Positions 51,462 through 59,982 of a stretch of DNA of 64,000 bases are shown one piece after another. The notes below the pieces were generated by a model, which was not told the DNA's origin, did not search any database, and saw only the letters and a program-made list of their open reading frames with translations. Position 1 is the first letter of the stretch, and every line of letters begins with the position of its first letter. The stretch is from Planctomycetota bacterium (GTDB taxonomy: Bacteria; Planctomycetota; JAJSAM01; JAJVHW01): the NCBI GenBank assembly GCA_021776825.1, contig JAJFFG010000050.1, positions 124,001 to 188,000 on the forward strand, in the 5' to 3' direction. A program made the translations under genes and the position numbers.

Positions 51462-51481
51462 GTCTCATAGTTCCATGAGAC
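51462..51481 (+). promoter_or_regulatory. Inverted repeat at the AbiE locus 3 transcription start
   Basis: GTCTCAT and ATGAGAC (7 bp, perfect) around AGTTCC. It covers the expected transcription start and is a good candidate for the AbiEi operator. Confidence 0.6.
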
Positions 51482-51494
51482 AGCATTGAGTAAC

Positions 51495-52100
51495 ATGTCC
51501 AAGGCGCACACGATGTCCGACCGACTCCTCGAACTCGTTCGACGCGGTCCGATTCGTGCTCGTGACCTCGACGACGCAGGGGTTCCCCGAGTGTACCTCC
51601 GCCGGCTCTGCGACCGCGGCCTGCTCGAGCGTGTCGATCGCGGACTCTACCGGCTCGTCGATGCGCCCGTGACCGAGTCGTCGTCGCTGGCTGAGGTCGC
51701 AGTCCGTGTCCCCGATGCGACGGTCTGCCTGCTGAGCGCGCTCGCCGTTCACGAGTTGACGACCGAGGTGCCGCACGCGGTGTGGGTGATGATCGACCGG
51801 CGCGCGCGCACGCCGCGCATCACGTATCCGTCCATCGAGGTCGTTCGTGCGAGCGGGCGGGCCCGCGAGCACGGCGTCGAGGTCCGAGAGATCGACGGCG
51901 TGGCGGTCCGCATCACCAGTCCCGCCAAGACGGTTGCGGACTGCTTTCGGTATCGCCGCTACGTGGGGCTGGAGGTCGCTCTCGCTGCGCTGCGAGGGTA
52001 CATGAGGGCGCATCGCACGGGAGTCGATGCGCTCGTCGCCGCAGCCCGCGCGGATCGCGTGTTCACCCTCATGCGTCCGTACATGGAAGCCCTGGCATGA
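51495..52100 (+). CDS. abiEi: AbiEi-family antitoxin (type IV TA), locus 3
   Basis: 201 residues. Winged-helix start (RLLELVRRGPIRARDLDDAG, VYLRRLCDRGLLERVDRGLY) followed by VCLLSALAVHELTTEVPHAV and KTVADCFRYRRYVGLEVALA. ATG at 51495 was chosen; TTG at 51486 and ATG at 51513 are alternatives. Its stop overlaps the toxin start by ATGA. With an intact partner, its own promoter and an inverted repeat, this is the only complete AbiE system in the window. Confidence 0.88.
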   Translation: MSKAHTMSDRLLELVRRGPIRARDLDDAGVPRVYLRRLCDRGLLERVDRGLYRLVDAPVTESSSLAEVAVRVPDATVCLLSALAVHELTTEVPHAVWVMIDRRARTPRITYPSIEVVRASGRAREHGVEVREIDGVAVRITSPAKTVADCFRYRRYVGLEVALAALRGYMRAHRTGVDALVAAARADRVFTLMRPYMEALA

Positions 52101-53008
52101 CACGCCCGCCGCGCGACATCGCCGCCGCAGTCCGGGCGCGCCTGCTCCGGAGAGCACGAGAGCGCGGGGACGACTTCCAACTCGTTCTCACGCGCTACCT
52201 CAACGAGCGCCTGCTGTACCGGCTGTCGCAGTCGCCCCACGCCGCGAGCTTCGTGCTCAAGGGCGCCACGGTGTTCACAGTGTGGACCGGCGAGCCCTAT
52301 CGGGCGACCCGCGACGTCGATCTCCTCGGTTTCGGCGACCCGAGCGAGGAGCGCCTGCGCGCGGTCTTCCACGACGTGCTCTCGGCAGATGTTTCGGACG
52401 ACGGCGTGTGGTTCCGTCTCGACTCGCTCGCGGTGGGGCCGATCCGGGCCGACCAGGAGTACGGCGGGGTCCGCGTCACCGTTGAGTCCGGCGTCGCCTC
52501 CGCGCGCGTCCGGCTGCAGGTCGATATCGGCTTCGGCGATGCGATCACGCCCGAGGCCGTCATGGAGGAACTGCCGACGCTGCTCGAGTCCCCGCCGCCG
52601 CGGCTCCGGGTCTATCCGCGCGAGACGGTCGTCGCGGAGAAGCTCGACGCGATGGTCACGCTCGGTCTCCTGAACAGCCGCATGAAGGACTTCTACGACC
52701 TCTCGGTGCTGTCCCGGACGTTCGCGTTCGACGGGGCTCTGCTGCAGCGGGCCGTCCGGGCGACGTTCGAGCGCCGCGGCACTCCGCTGCCCTCGGCAAC
52801 GCCGGTCGCGCTCACGGAGGAGTTTTCGGGCGACGCCGCGAAGCAGGCCCAGTGGAAGGCGTTCTGCCGCAAGTCCGGCGGGGCCCCGGTGGGGGAGCTC
52901 CGCGTGGTGGTGGCCGAGATCGAGCGATTCGCGAGCCCGCCTCTCCTGGCCGCATCCGGTGGGGACGAGTTCGCGCGGCAGTGGTCCGCAGGCGGTCCCT
53001 GGAACTGA
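52097..53008 (+). CDS. abiEii: AbiEii-family nucleotidyltransferase toxin, locus 3 (intact)
   Basis: 303 residues, normal length. The nucleotidyltransferase motifs are complete: LKGATVF (54-60) and RATRDVDLLGFG (69-80, catalytic D73 and D75), then QVDIGFGDAITPE and RETVVAEKLDAMVTLGLLNS followed by RMKDFYDLSVL. AbiEii/MenT-type toxins transfer nucleotides to RNA targets such as tRNA acceptor ends and cause growth arrest, including on phage infection. It should be active and controlled by the antitoxin upstream. Confidence 0.9.
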   Translation: MTRPPRDIAAAVRARLLRRARERGDDFQLVLTRYLNERLLYRLSQSPHAASFVLKGATVFTVWTGEPYRATRDVDLLGFGDPSEERLRAVFHDVLSADVSDDGVWFRLDSLAVGPIRADQEYGGVRVTVESGVASARVRLQVDIGFGDAITPEAVMEELPTLLESPPPRLRVYPRETVVAEKLDAMVTLGLLNSRMKDFYDLSVLSRTFAFDGALLQRAVRATFERRGTPLPSATPVALTEEFSGDAAKQAQWKAFCRKSGGAPVGELRVVVAEIERFASPPLLAASGGDEFARQWSAGGPWN

Positions 53009-53135
53009 CGGTGGGTGGCGTCGGTTGACTACGAGTCGGCGCGGGGGGGGCTCGAGCGCCCCCGACCTGGCGGAAACGAACACGATCACGACCTCGGGAG
53101 ATCAACCTCGAAGTTCACACTTGACGGGACACCAA

Positions 53136-53195
53136 CCGTCATCGGCAAGGACGGCTGTCAGCCGATCGCGCGCAGGTCCGAACCTGGATGGCTGG
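53136..53195 (+). repeat. 60-bp tRNA-Asn flank, duplicated at 45331
   Basis: 58 of 60 positions equal 45331-45390. It lies immediately downstream of the tRNA-Asn 3' end (tRNA on the minus strand), the normal position for an integration attachment site. Confidence 0.85.
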
Positions 53196-53200
53196 GTGGT

Positions 53201-53275
53201 TGGCTCCGCGGGTAGGATTCGAACCTACGACCAGCCGGTTAACAGCCGGCTGCTCTACCACTGAGCTACCGCGGA
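53201..53275 (-). tRNA. tRNA-Asn (GTT)
   Basis: On the minus strand a complete cloverleaf: acceptor TCCGCGG/CCGCGGA, D arm GCTC-AGTGGTA-GAGC, anticodon arm GCCGG-CTGTTAA-CCGGC with anticodon GTT (53243-53241), variable TGGTC, T arm GTAGG-TTCGAAT-CCTAC, discriminator G and an encoded CCA. This tRNA end is the right boundary of the accessory island. Confidence 0.95.
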
Positions 53276-53347
53276 GCTGTGCGTCGGACGGGGTCTCCGT
53301 CCCCGCGCTCGGCGGAGAGTAGGATCGGCTCTGGGTGCCGCCAAGGA

Positions 53348-54556
53348 TTAGCGCGTGCGGTGCGACCGATCCGGGCGCAGGAACCTCGGTGGAGGCGGTC
53401 CGTCTCCGACGACATGCGCCGCGAGCGACTCGGCGAGACCGGGGGCCCAGCCCATCCCGTGACCGTTCAACCCGGCCAGAGCGAACACGCGTCGCCTGCC
53501 GGCCAGCCGTCCGACCCACGGCAGACCGTCGCGCGTGAACGCCATGGTCCCGGCCCAGCGATGGGTCACCACGCGGCGCGTACGGCGACCGACGAGGCGG
53601 CTGAGGAGCCGATCGAGCTCGTGCTGCAGAGCCTCCGTCGGCGCGTCGCTGCGTGTGTTCTCGTTCCGTCGCGCGAGTCGTCGCAGCCCTCCCAGCAGGA
53701 CTCGCCCTCGCGAGAGCGGACGCCAGTAGTCTCCGCCACGGGCGGCGTACGCAGGGCGCCGCCACGTGGTCGTCGGTTCGACGTCGGCAACAAGGACCTG
53801 CGCACGTACCGGTCGGATCGCGCGCGCGGCAGGGAGCACGAGACGCAGCGCCGCGTTGGTCGTCATCACGACTCGCGCGGCGTCTACGTGGCCCTCGCGC
53901 GTGATGACGCGAACGCCACCGCGGCGAGCTCTGACCTCGTGCACCGGTGACCCGTCGAAGCGACGCACGCCGTGCGACTCCGCGACTCCGAGCGCCGTCG
54001 CCAGCAGTCGCAGGGGGTGGACGACGCCATCTCCGTCGTCGTACAGCGCCGAGTCGAACATCTCGCACCCGGCCTCTCGGGCGACCGGGCTGCCGAGGCG
54101 AACGTCGTCATCGAGCGCCGCAGCGGATCGCTCGAACGCCGCTGCCTCGCCGACATCCGTTGCGAAGCGCACGCTGCCGGGGAAACGCAGCCCGTGCCAC
54201 CGCTCGCGACCGGAGACGAGTGCTCGGACCGCGGCGCGGGTCGCCAGCCCGGCCTCGCGCAGGCCGTCCGCGACCGTCCGGCCGTGACGCTCTGCCGCGA
54301 GTCCGTGGCACTCCGACTCCGCTAGCAGGAAACCCGCGTTGCGCCCGGTGGCTCCATCGCCCGGGTGCGTCGCCTCCAGCAGGACCACGTCGACGCCGCG
54401 ACGCGCGAGGGCGAGCGCGGTCCAGGCCCCGCTGATGCCGGCACCGACGACGACGGTGTCGGCAGAGCGCGCCCCACTGAGAGGAGCGGCGAGCCTACGG
54501 AGAGCGGCCGGGGCGTCGTCCCACCAGACGGATGCGGTGGAGGCGCCCGGAGGCAG
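53348..54556 (-). CDS. FAD-dependent oxidoreductase (DAO family)
   Basis: About 400 residues. Dinucleotide fold VVVGAGISGAWTALALARRG followed by EATHPGDGATGRNAGFLL, then substrate-domain features and the C-terminal FAD site GLNGHGMGWAPGLAE, typical of glycine/D-amino-acid oxidase-like enzymes. Substrate not deducible. The start is uncertain: in this frame there is no ATG or GTG between the upstream gene end (54571) and the Rossmann fold. A CTG at 54556 is used here; TTG at 54679 or GTG at 54751 would overlap the neighbour. Confidence 0.75.
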   Translation of the reverse strand: MPPGASTASVWWDDAPAALRRLAAPLSGARSADTVVVGAGISGAWTALALARRGVDVVLLEATHPGDGATGRNAGFLLAESECHGLAAERHGRTVADGLREAGLATRAAVRALVSGRERWHGLRFPGSVRFATDVGEAAAFERSAAALDDDVRLGSPVAREAGCEMFDSALYDDGDGVVHPLRLLATALGVAESHGVRRFDGSPVHEVRARRGGVRVITREGHVDAARVVMTTNAALRLVLPAARAIRPVRAQVLVADVEPTTTWRRPAYAARGGDYWRPLSRGRVLLGGLRRLARRNENTRSDAPTEALQHELDRLLSRLVGRRTRRVVTHRWAGTMAFTRDGLPWVGRLAGRRRVFALAGLNGHGMGWAPGLAESLAAHVVGDGPPPPRFLRPDRSHRTR

Positions 54557-54570
54557 CGAGCGAGCGTCGT

Positions 54571-54885
54571 CTACTTCGACTTCGCCGACTTCTTCTTCGT
54601 GCCGGCCTTGGTACCGGCCTTGGTGCCGCCCTTCCCGTCCTTGACGGGGGCGAGGAAGAGGTCGCTCGACTTGCGCCAAACGCTGCGCGCCTGGGCGTTC
54701 GCGTTCGGGTCGTTGATCGCCGAGTGGACGAGCTTCACCTGGCTGTCGCACTCCTCGGAGGGGCAGTACGCCACGTGTCCGAGCAGAATCGGCTCGTCGG
54801 TGAGTGCGTGGTCGGGACAGCGCCACCACGTGCCGACGAGCGCTAGATCGGCCTGCTTCTGATCTTCGTCGCGAAAGTCGTCCAT
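54571..54885 (-). CDS. Small hypothetical protein with Cys/His sites and Lys-rich tail
   Basis: 104 residues from the ATG at 54885. Cys and His in WRCPDH and YCPSEECD could bind zinc, and the tail is a run of KAGT/KAGTK units ending KKKSAKSK, which may contact nucleic acid. An upstream ATG at 54990 would leave only 13 bp to the divergent gene start, so 54885 is preferred. No family recognised. Confidence 0.5.
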   Translation of the reverse strand: MDDFRDEDQKQADLALVGTWWRCPDHALTDEPILLGHVAYCPSEECDSQVKLVHSAINDPNANAQARSVWRKSSDLFLAPVKDGKGGTKAGTKAGTKKKSAKSK

Positions 54886-55003
54886 CTCGTCGGCTCCCAC
54901 CCTCTCCCAGTCGCTGGGGTCAGCCGCGGAGAGTACCAACCCCCGGAAGGAATCCGATGTGTGTTCGGGCGTCAGCACCGGATCGCGCATACTTGCGCCG
55001 CCG

Positions 55004-57373
55004 ATGAGCGGCTCACGACTCCGTCCCGTCCTCCTTCCAGTGATCGCGGTTGCTGCGATCACGTTCCTCGGGCAGATCCCGTGGGCGCTGCCCGGCGTGT
55101 TCCTGTGGGACGACGTTCCCATGCTCGCGCAGAGCGATCTGTACACATCGCCCGCGCGCTGGGTGGACGCGGTATCGCTATCGCTGGGCCTCGAAACGAG
55201 CTATTGGCGACCGCTCGCCACGACGACTTTCATGCTGGAGAGCCTCGTTCACGGCGGTTCTGCATCGGGCTTCCGGATCACGGCAGCGCTGTTGCACGCC
55301 GCGTCGGCGGCGACGGCGTTTGTTCTGCTCCGCCGACTGCTCGACTCCCCGGGCGCCGCGCTACTCGCAGCGTTCGCCTGGGCGTTGCACCCGGCGCACG
55401 TCGAGACCGTCACCTGGATCGCCGGACGGTTCGATCTCCTCGCTGGGCTCTGCATCCTGGTCGGGCTCACTCTCGCGCCTCGGCTGCGTTGGGTCGGCGT
55501 GATGAGCGCCATGGCGTTTCTCTCGAAGGAGAGCGGCGCGGTGTTCGTCGGTCTCGTCGTCCTGTGGAGTCTCGTGCTTCGAGCGGAGTCCGCGTCGACC
55601 CTTGTCGAAGGGCTCCGACAGCGGTGGAAACTCGCCAGCTCGGCCGCGATCGGCGTAATCGTTGTCGTCGTCGTGCGGTTCGAGCGCGGCATCGGGATGG
55701 TCCCCGCTGACTGGGGGGAGCCGCTGGACCGGATGCGCCTGGTCGGCCGGACCACGTTCCTGTACGCGCGCAATCTGGTCCTGCCATGGGGAGGCGTCGG
55801 GCCGGCGCACCACATCGACAGGCCGATCGCCGGCAACGATCCGCTGGCATGGATCGGGCTTGTCGTGCTGGTCGTCGCCGTCGCGCTGGCGATCCGCGGA
55901 CTCATGCGACGCACCCGTTGGGGCGCGCTCCTCGCGGCGCTCCTCCTGTCCCTCGCACCCGTGCTGCAGATCGTGCCGCTGGATCTCTCGGGCGAGCTCA
56001 TCGCTGCCGACCGCTACCTCTACGTGCCGTCGTTCTTCTTCGTCGCGCTCGTCGCGCACCTGGTCGTCGTCGCCGTCCGACAGCGCTCTGAGGTCCGCAC
56101 ACCGGCGATCGCCGCGACGTGCGCCGTGCTCGTCGCGCTCGGGGTGACCCGCGTGCGGCTCGTCGATGGCTGGTCGTCGAACGAGCGGTTCTGGTCGTGG
56201 GCTGCCGAGATGGCCCCGCGCAGCGAGATCCCGCTCATGAACCTGCACGCGGCCTTGGTGGCCAAGATGTGGCCGGATGCCGATCGCATCGCCGAGGCCG
56301 AGGAGACTGCGCGACGCATCCATGCGTTGTCTCCGAGTTTCGCGAACTGCCACGAGCTCGCCGACGTGCTGCTCTCGGCGGGGCGACCGCGCGAGGCTCT
56401 CGGGATCACCTCTCTCGGCCTCAAGCAGCGCTCGCGCGATGCGCGGCTGCTCATTCTCCACGGACGTGGACTGATCGCGATGGACGAGGGGCGGCAGGCC
56501 GCTCTGGCGTTCAACGCCGCGTCCGAGCGTGCGCGTGGGACCGACCCGGTCGCGTTCGAGTCGATCGCCGTCGAGGCGCTCGCTGGGCGAGCGGAGGCGC
56601 TGTTCATGGTCGGCGAGGATCGCTTCGCTGCGGAGGAGGCGCTGGAGGTCGCCGAGACCCGCTTCCACGCCGCCGCCTTCCGAGGACCGTCGGTGCGCGC
56701 CCAGATCCTGCGCGCTCTCCTCCACGCCGGGCACGACGAACGGGCGCTCGAGCTACTCGGCGACGGTTCGATGATCTCCCCGGGACGCTGGAGCGCGCTG
56801 CTCGAACTCGCCGCGTTCACCCGCGGGCCCGGTGGCGAGGTCGTCGCCGCTGTCGAAGGAGCTGCCCGTGGTCACGGCATGCCCGAGGACGTCGCGCTCC
56901 TCTTACGAGCTGTCGGGAACCGTGACGCCGAGCGCTGGAGCGTGGCCGCTGATCTGCTGCGCCAAGTGATCGCTGCTCGCGAGAGCGTGGAGGCCAACCC
57001 GTCGACGGAGGCGTCGCGCCGGTTAGGCGATGCCATCGCGTGGGACTCGCTCGGCTACGTGCTGTACTTCGGCGGGGACGCGCCGGCTGCCGAGGAGGCC
57101 TTCGCCAAGGCGTTGGACTTGGACCCGTCGAACGCCGAGGCGCGCATGCACCGTGGCGCCCTGCTGCGCAACACCGGACGCCCGGACGAGGCCCTGACCG
57201 AACTCGAACGGGCGCTCGATGATGCGGTGGACCAGGACAACGACCAGCTCGTCCAGATGATCAAGAAGCAGATCGAGGAGACGCGCGGCCCGGACGGAGA
57301 TGGGGACGACGAGGGCGGGAATGGGGACGAGAAGGGCGTCGACGAGAACGACGCCCCGGCGAGCGACGACTAA
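55004..57373 (+). CDS. TMTC-like multi-TM protein with C-terminal TPR repeats
   Basis: 789 residues. The N-terminal 400 residues have about ten TM helices with the conserved early WDD (35-37), YWRPL and HPAHVETVTWIAGR motifs found in bacterial relatives of TMTC/GT-C glycosyltransferases. The C-terminal half is TPR-like (LADVLLSAGRPREALGITSL, YVLYFGGDAPAAEEAFAKAL, ALLRNTGRPDEALTELERAL) with a very acidic end. These proteins are thought to transfer sugars to secreted proteins using lipid-linked donors; the donor and acceptor here are unknown. It starts 118 bp from a divergent gene and its end overlaps the greA stop tail to tail. Confidence 0.8.
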   Translation: MSGSRLRPVLLPVIAVAAITFLGQIPWALPGVFLWDDVPMLAQSDLYTSPARWVDAVSLSLGLETSYWRPLATTTFMLESLVHGGSASGFRITAALLHAASAATAFVLLRRLLDSPGAALLAAFAWALHPAHVETVTWIAGRFDLLAGLCILVGLTLAPRLRWVGVMSAMAFLSKESGAVFVGLVVLWSLVLRAESASTLVEGLRQRWKLASSAAIGVIVVVVVRFERGIGMVPADWGEPLDRMRLVGRTTFLYARNLVLPWGGVGPAHHIDRPIAGNDPLAWIGLVVLVVAVALAIRGLMRRTRWGALLAALLLSLAPVLQIVPLDLSGELIAADRYLYVPSFFFVALVAHLVVVAVRQRSEVRTPAIAATCAVLVALGVTRVRLVDGWSSNERFWSWAAEMAPRSEIPLMNLHAALVAKMWPDADRIAEAEETARRIHALSPSFANCHELADVLLSAGRPREALGITSLGLKQRSRDARLLILHGRGLIAMDEGRQAALAFNAASERARGTDPVAFESIAVEALAGRAEALFMVGEDRFAAEEALEVAETRFHAAAFRGPSVRAQILRALLHAGHDERALELLGDGSMISPGRWSALLELAAFTRGPGGEVVAAVEGAARGHGMPEDVALLLRAVGNRDAERWSVAADLLRQVIAARESVEANPSTEASRRLGDAIAWDSLGYVLYFGGDAPAAEEAFAKALDLDPSNAEARMHRGALLRNTGRPDEALTELERALDDAVDQDNDQLVQMIKKQIEETRGPDGDGDDEGGNGDEKGVDENDAPASDD

Positions 57374-57843
57374 GCGTCGTAGACGGCGATCGAGAGGATC
57401 TCGAGGCGTCGCGTGCCACCCGGCAGCTTCGCCGTCACGACGTCGCCCACGCGAGATCCCACCAGGGACCCGCCCAGGGGCGCCGAGTAGCTGACCTCGC
57501 CCATGTCCGTCTGCGTCACGCCCACGCCGACCACGTGGTACGTCTCCTCCGCATCGGTCTCGGCGTCCTTCACCGAGACCGTCTTGCCGAGGCTGACGAA
57601 GTCCGGATCGGTCTGGCGGGGATCGATGACCTGCACGCCCACGATCGTCTGCTGCAGCTCGGCGACACGCCCGGCGAGGAAGCCGGACTCCTCGATCGCG
57701 GCCTCGTACTCGGCGTTCTCGCTGAGATCGCCGTGCTCGGCGGCCTTGCCGACCTTCTTGCGGGCGGCGTCGAGCTTGAGCTGGCAGGCCTCGGTGGCCC
57801 GACGGTGTCGTTCGAACTGGGCGCGGGTCATGTACTTCTGCAT
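57370..57843 (-). CDS. greA: Transcription elongation factor GreA
   Basis: 157 residues, normal length. N-terminal coiled coil with the acidic tip (AAEHGDLSENAEYEAAIEE) and the C-terminal FKBP-like domain (GKTVSVKDAETDAEETYHVV followed by the YSAPLGGSLVGSRVGDVV region). GreA makes backtracked RNA polymerase cleave its transcript. The gene ends four bases inside the end of the TMTC-like gene on the opposite strand. Confidence 0.92.
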   Translation of the reverse strand: MQKYMTRAQFERHRRATEACQLKLDAARKKVGKAAEHGDLSENAEYEAAIEESGFLAGRVAELQQTIVGVQVIDPRQTDPDFVSLGKTVSVKDAETDAEETYHVVGVGVTQTDMGEVSYSAPLGGSLVGSRVGDVVTAKLPGGTRRLEILSIAVYDA

Positions 57844-57923
57844 GGGGGCGGAATCGTAGCGAACCGCGGCGCGCAGGCCAGCGGTTTCGAGCGTGCGCGA
57901 AGGTCGGAGGCCCTTTCGCGCCG

Positions 57924-59276
57924 ATGAAGGGGACGATGGGCATGCTTCGTCGACAGGCGTTCTGGTTCTTCGAGGCCCTCCGGGGCCGACCGACCTCGCG
58001 TGTGGCGCGTGAGATGTGCGGTACGGAGACGCTGGGCGCCGACGAGCTGCGCGCAGTCTCGGATCGGCGCCTCGCGGCGTTCTGCGAGCGCGCTGCGCGC
58101 GAGGTGCCCTACTGGCAGCGGGTCTTCGCCGAGGCGGGGCTCGAGCCGGACGCCATCCAGTCGGCCGAGGACCTGGTGCGTCTTCCGCCCCTGACCAAGC
58201 GTGACATCCGCGAGGCCGGCGCCGACATGTTCCACCCCAAGGGTGGCCCGTTCCGGATCACCGAGACGGGTGGCTCGACCGGTCAGCCGCTGCAGATCCA
58301 CGAGAGCCCGCTCCGTCAGTCCGTGAGCCTCGCAGCCCGCATTCGCTCCCGCCGCTGGTGGGGGATCAAGCCCGGCGATCCCGAGCTCGTGCTCTTCGGC
58401 GGCAACATGGAGCGCACGACGCGCGGCCTGCTCCACAAGATCAAGGACGAGCTGATCGGCTCGATCACGTATCCCGCATTCGGGATGACCGAGGAACACC
58501 TCGAGAAACTGCTCGGGCGTCTCCGCTCGATGCGTCCGCGGCACGTGTTCGGCTACACGTCGGCGCTCTGCGGCTTCGCGCGGCACCTGCGCAAGCGGCA
58601 CGGGCGGGACGATGCTGCCGCCGACTGCGGCGTGGAGGTCCTGTTCACGACGTCGGAGATGCTTCTCCCCGCCGATCGCGTGCTCCTCGAGGAGACCTTC
58701 GGTGCGCGTGTTGCGGACGGCTACGGGAGCAAGGAGGCCGGCTTCGTCGCCCACGAGTGCCCAGCCGGCCGCATGCACGCCCGCATCGACACGCACATCA
58801 TCGAGATCGTGCGTGACAGTCGCCCGGTGCCGGACGGCGAGCCCGGTGAGATCCTGCTGACCTACGTTGGCGACTGGCACTGGCCGTTCCTGCGCTACCA
58901 GATCGGCGATGCCGCACGCTGGACCGGCGAGTCCTGCACGTGCGGATTGCAGCTGCCCGTGATCGCCATGACGGGTGGACGGATCACGGACCTGCTCGTC
59001 CGTCGCGACGGAGGTCTCGTCCACGGCCTCGGCGCGATCTACCCGATCCGCGAGACGCCCGGTGTCGAGCGCTTCCTCGTTCATCAGAAGTCGCTCGAGC
59101 TGGTCGAGGTCAGCCTCGTCGTCGAGTCGGGCTACCCGAGCGACGGCGACGAGAAGATCTCCTCCCGGCTGCGTGACACCCTCGGTGGCCCCGAGGTGCG
59201 CATCCAGCACGTGCCCGAGATCGCGCAGCTCGCGTCGGGCAAGTACCGCGTCGTCCGCTCCGACGTCTCCAGGTAG
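57924..59276 (+). CDS. PaaK-like adenylate-forming ligase
   Basis: 450 residues. Strong phenylacetate-CoA ligase/F390 synthetase similarity: VPYWQRVFAEAGLEPD, LPPLTKRDIREAGADMF, ATP loop ITETGGSTGQPLQIHES, then YGSKEAGFVAHECP, and LRYQIGDAARWTGESCTCGL with the conserved Asp. Such enzymes activate an acid as the adenylate and pass it to CoA or another acceptor, often in exopolysaccharide, cofactor or siderophore pathways; the substrate here is not evident. ATG at 57924 or 57936. The stop TAG (59274-59276) lies inside the hairpin that follows. Confidence 0.85.
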   Translation: MKGTMGMLRRQAFWFFEALRGRPTSRVAREMCGTETLGADELRAVSDRRLAAFCERAAREVPYWQRVFAEAGLEPDAIQSAEDLVRLPPLTKRDIREAGADMFHPKGGPFRITETGGSTGQPLQIHESPLRQSVSLAARIRSRRWWGIKPGDPELVLFGGNMERTTRGLLHKIKDELIGSITYPAFGMTEEHLEKLLGRLRSMRPRHVFGYTSALCGFARHLRKRHGRDDAAADCGVEVLFTTSEMLLPADRVLLEETFGARVADGYGSKEAGFVAHECPAGRMHARIDTHIIEIVRDSRPVPDGEPGEILLTYVGDWHWPFLRYQIGDAARWTGESCTCGLQLPVIAMTGGRITDLLVRRDGGLVHGLGAIYPIRETPGVERFLVHQKSLELVEVSLVVESGYPSDGDEKISSRLRDTLGGPEVRIQHVPEIAQLASGKYRVVRSDVSR

Positions 59277-59335
59277 CAGCCTGTCGGAGGTTCGGTGTCG
59301 CCGTGCGAGCGACCGCCGGGCCGACAGGCTGCTAC
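59273..59335 (+). terminator. 15-bp perfect hairpin containing the ligase stop codon
   Basis: GTAGCAGCCTGTCGG (59273-59287) pairs perfectly with CCGACAGGCTGCTAC (59321-59335). The ligase stop TAG is inside the left arm. The 33-base interior can partly pair (GTGTCGC with GCGAC), so the whole is one long hairpin. Probably a bidirectional terminator. Confidence 0.7.
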
Positions 59336-59337
59336 TT

Positions 59338-59389
59338 AGACTGTCGCGCCAACTCGCGTAGCCCGTCGAGGCTGCAACGTCGACAGTCT
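59338..59389 (-). terminator. Second hairpin, at the lipoprotein stop codon
   Basis: AGACTGTCG (59338-59346) pairs with CGACAGTCT (59381-59389). Read on the minus strand, the lipoprotein stop is followed directly by CAGACTGTCG, so TAGCAG again begins the element, as in the neighbouring hairpin (TAGCAGCCTGTCG). Confidence 0.6.
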
Positions 59390-59390
59390 G

Positions 59391-59846
59391 CTAGTTGGCG
59401 ATGAGGCGGTTGAGCATCTCGGCGCCGGGCGACACGTCGTACGGGCCGGGGAGCCAGACGCCGATGTCGGGGTGCCAGTAGACCGGGTTGTTCGCGAGCG
59501 TGACGAGCGAGCCGGCCGCGCTGGTGCCGACGCTGTAGACAGCGCTCGAGCGGACCTGCGTGTCGCGGAAGCTGACGCGCGTGCCCCAGAGGCCGTACTC
59601 GGTCGGGACCGGGACGCGCATGTTCTGCACGCCGAAGTCGATCCGCACCGTGCGAGGACCGTCCATCCAGACGTCGTAGCCGGCGGCCGATGCGTCGGTA
59701 CGCAGGCGATCGACGACGGCGTCGGGGGTGTCCGCGACCTCGTAGGTGACGTTGGCGAAGTTCTGGATCGCGGGCTTGGCCGTGTGACAGGCACCCAGCG
59801 TGAGCAGGGCGAGAAGTCCGAGTAGGGGGGCGAGTGCGCGTCGCAT
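59391..59846 (-). CDS. Hypothetical lipoprotein
   Basis: 151 residues. Signal and lipobox LLALLTLGAC. GGAGG precedes the ATG at good distance. The mature part is a mixed alpha/beta domain (NVTYEVADTPDAVVDRLRTD then YDVWMDGPRTVRIDFGVQNM), with no family recognised. Ends at a TAG that starts a hairpin. Confidence 0.7.
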   Translation of the reverse strand: MRRALAPLLGLLALLTLGACHTAKPAIQNFANVTYEVADTPDAVVDRLRTDASAAGYDVWMDGPRTVRIDFGVQNMRVPVPTEYGLWGTRVSFRDTQVRSSAVYSVGTSAAGSLVTLANNPVYWHPDIGVWLPGPYDVSPGAEMLNRLIAN

Positions 59847-59982
59847 GACGTTTCCTCCGCGTGCGTGCAGCGTTCAGTCGGCGTGGAATCCGTCCCCGCC
59901 ACAAGCGTATGGGGCCGGGGTGGGGGAACTTTGCGGCGATTTTGGCGGCGAGGGGCTTGTACCCCGCAAGACTGGACGCCGG

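Noticed and set aside
53139-54068. 309-codon minus-strand ORF overlapping tRNA-Asn and the FAD oxidoreductase
   Set aside because: It crosses the tRNA gene and lies in a different frame from the well-supported oxidoreductase; its translation has no family pattern.
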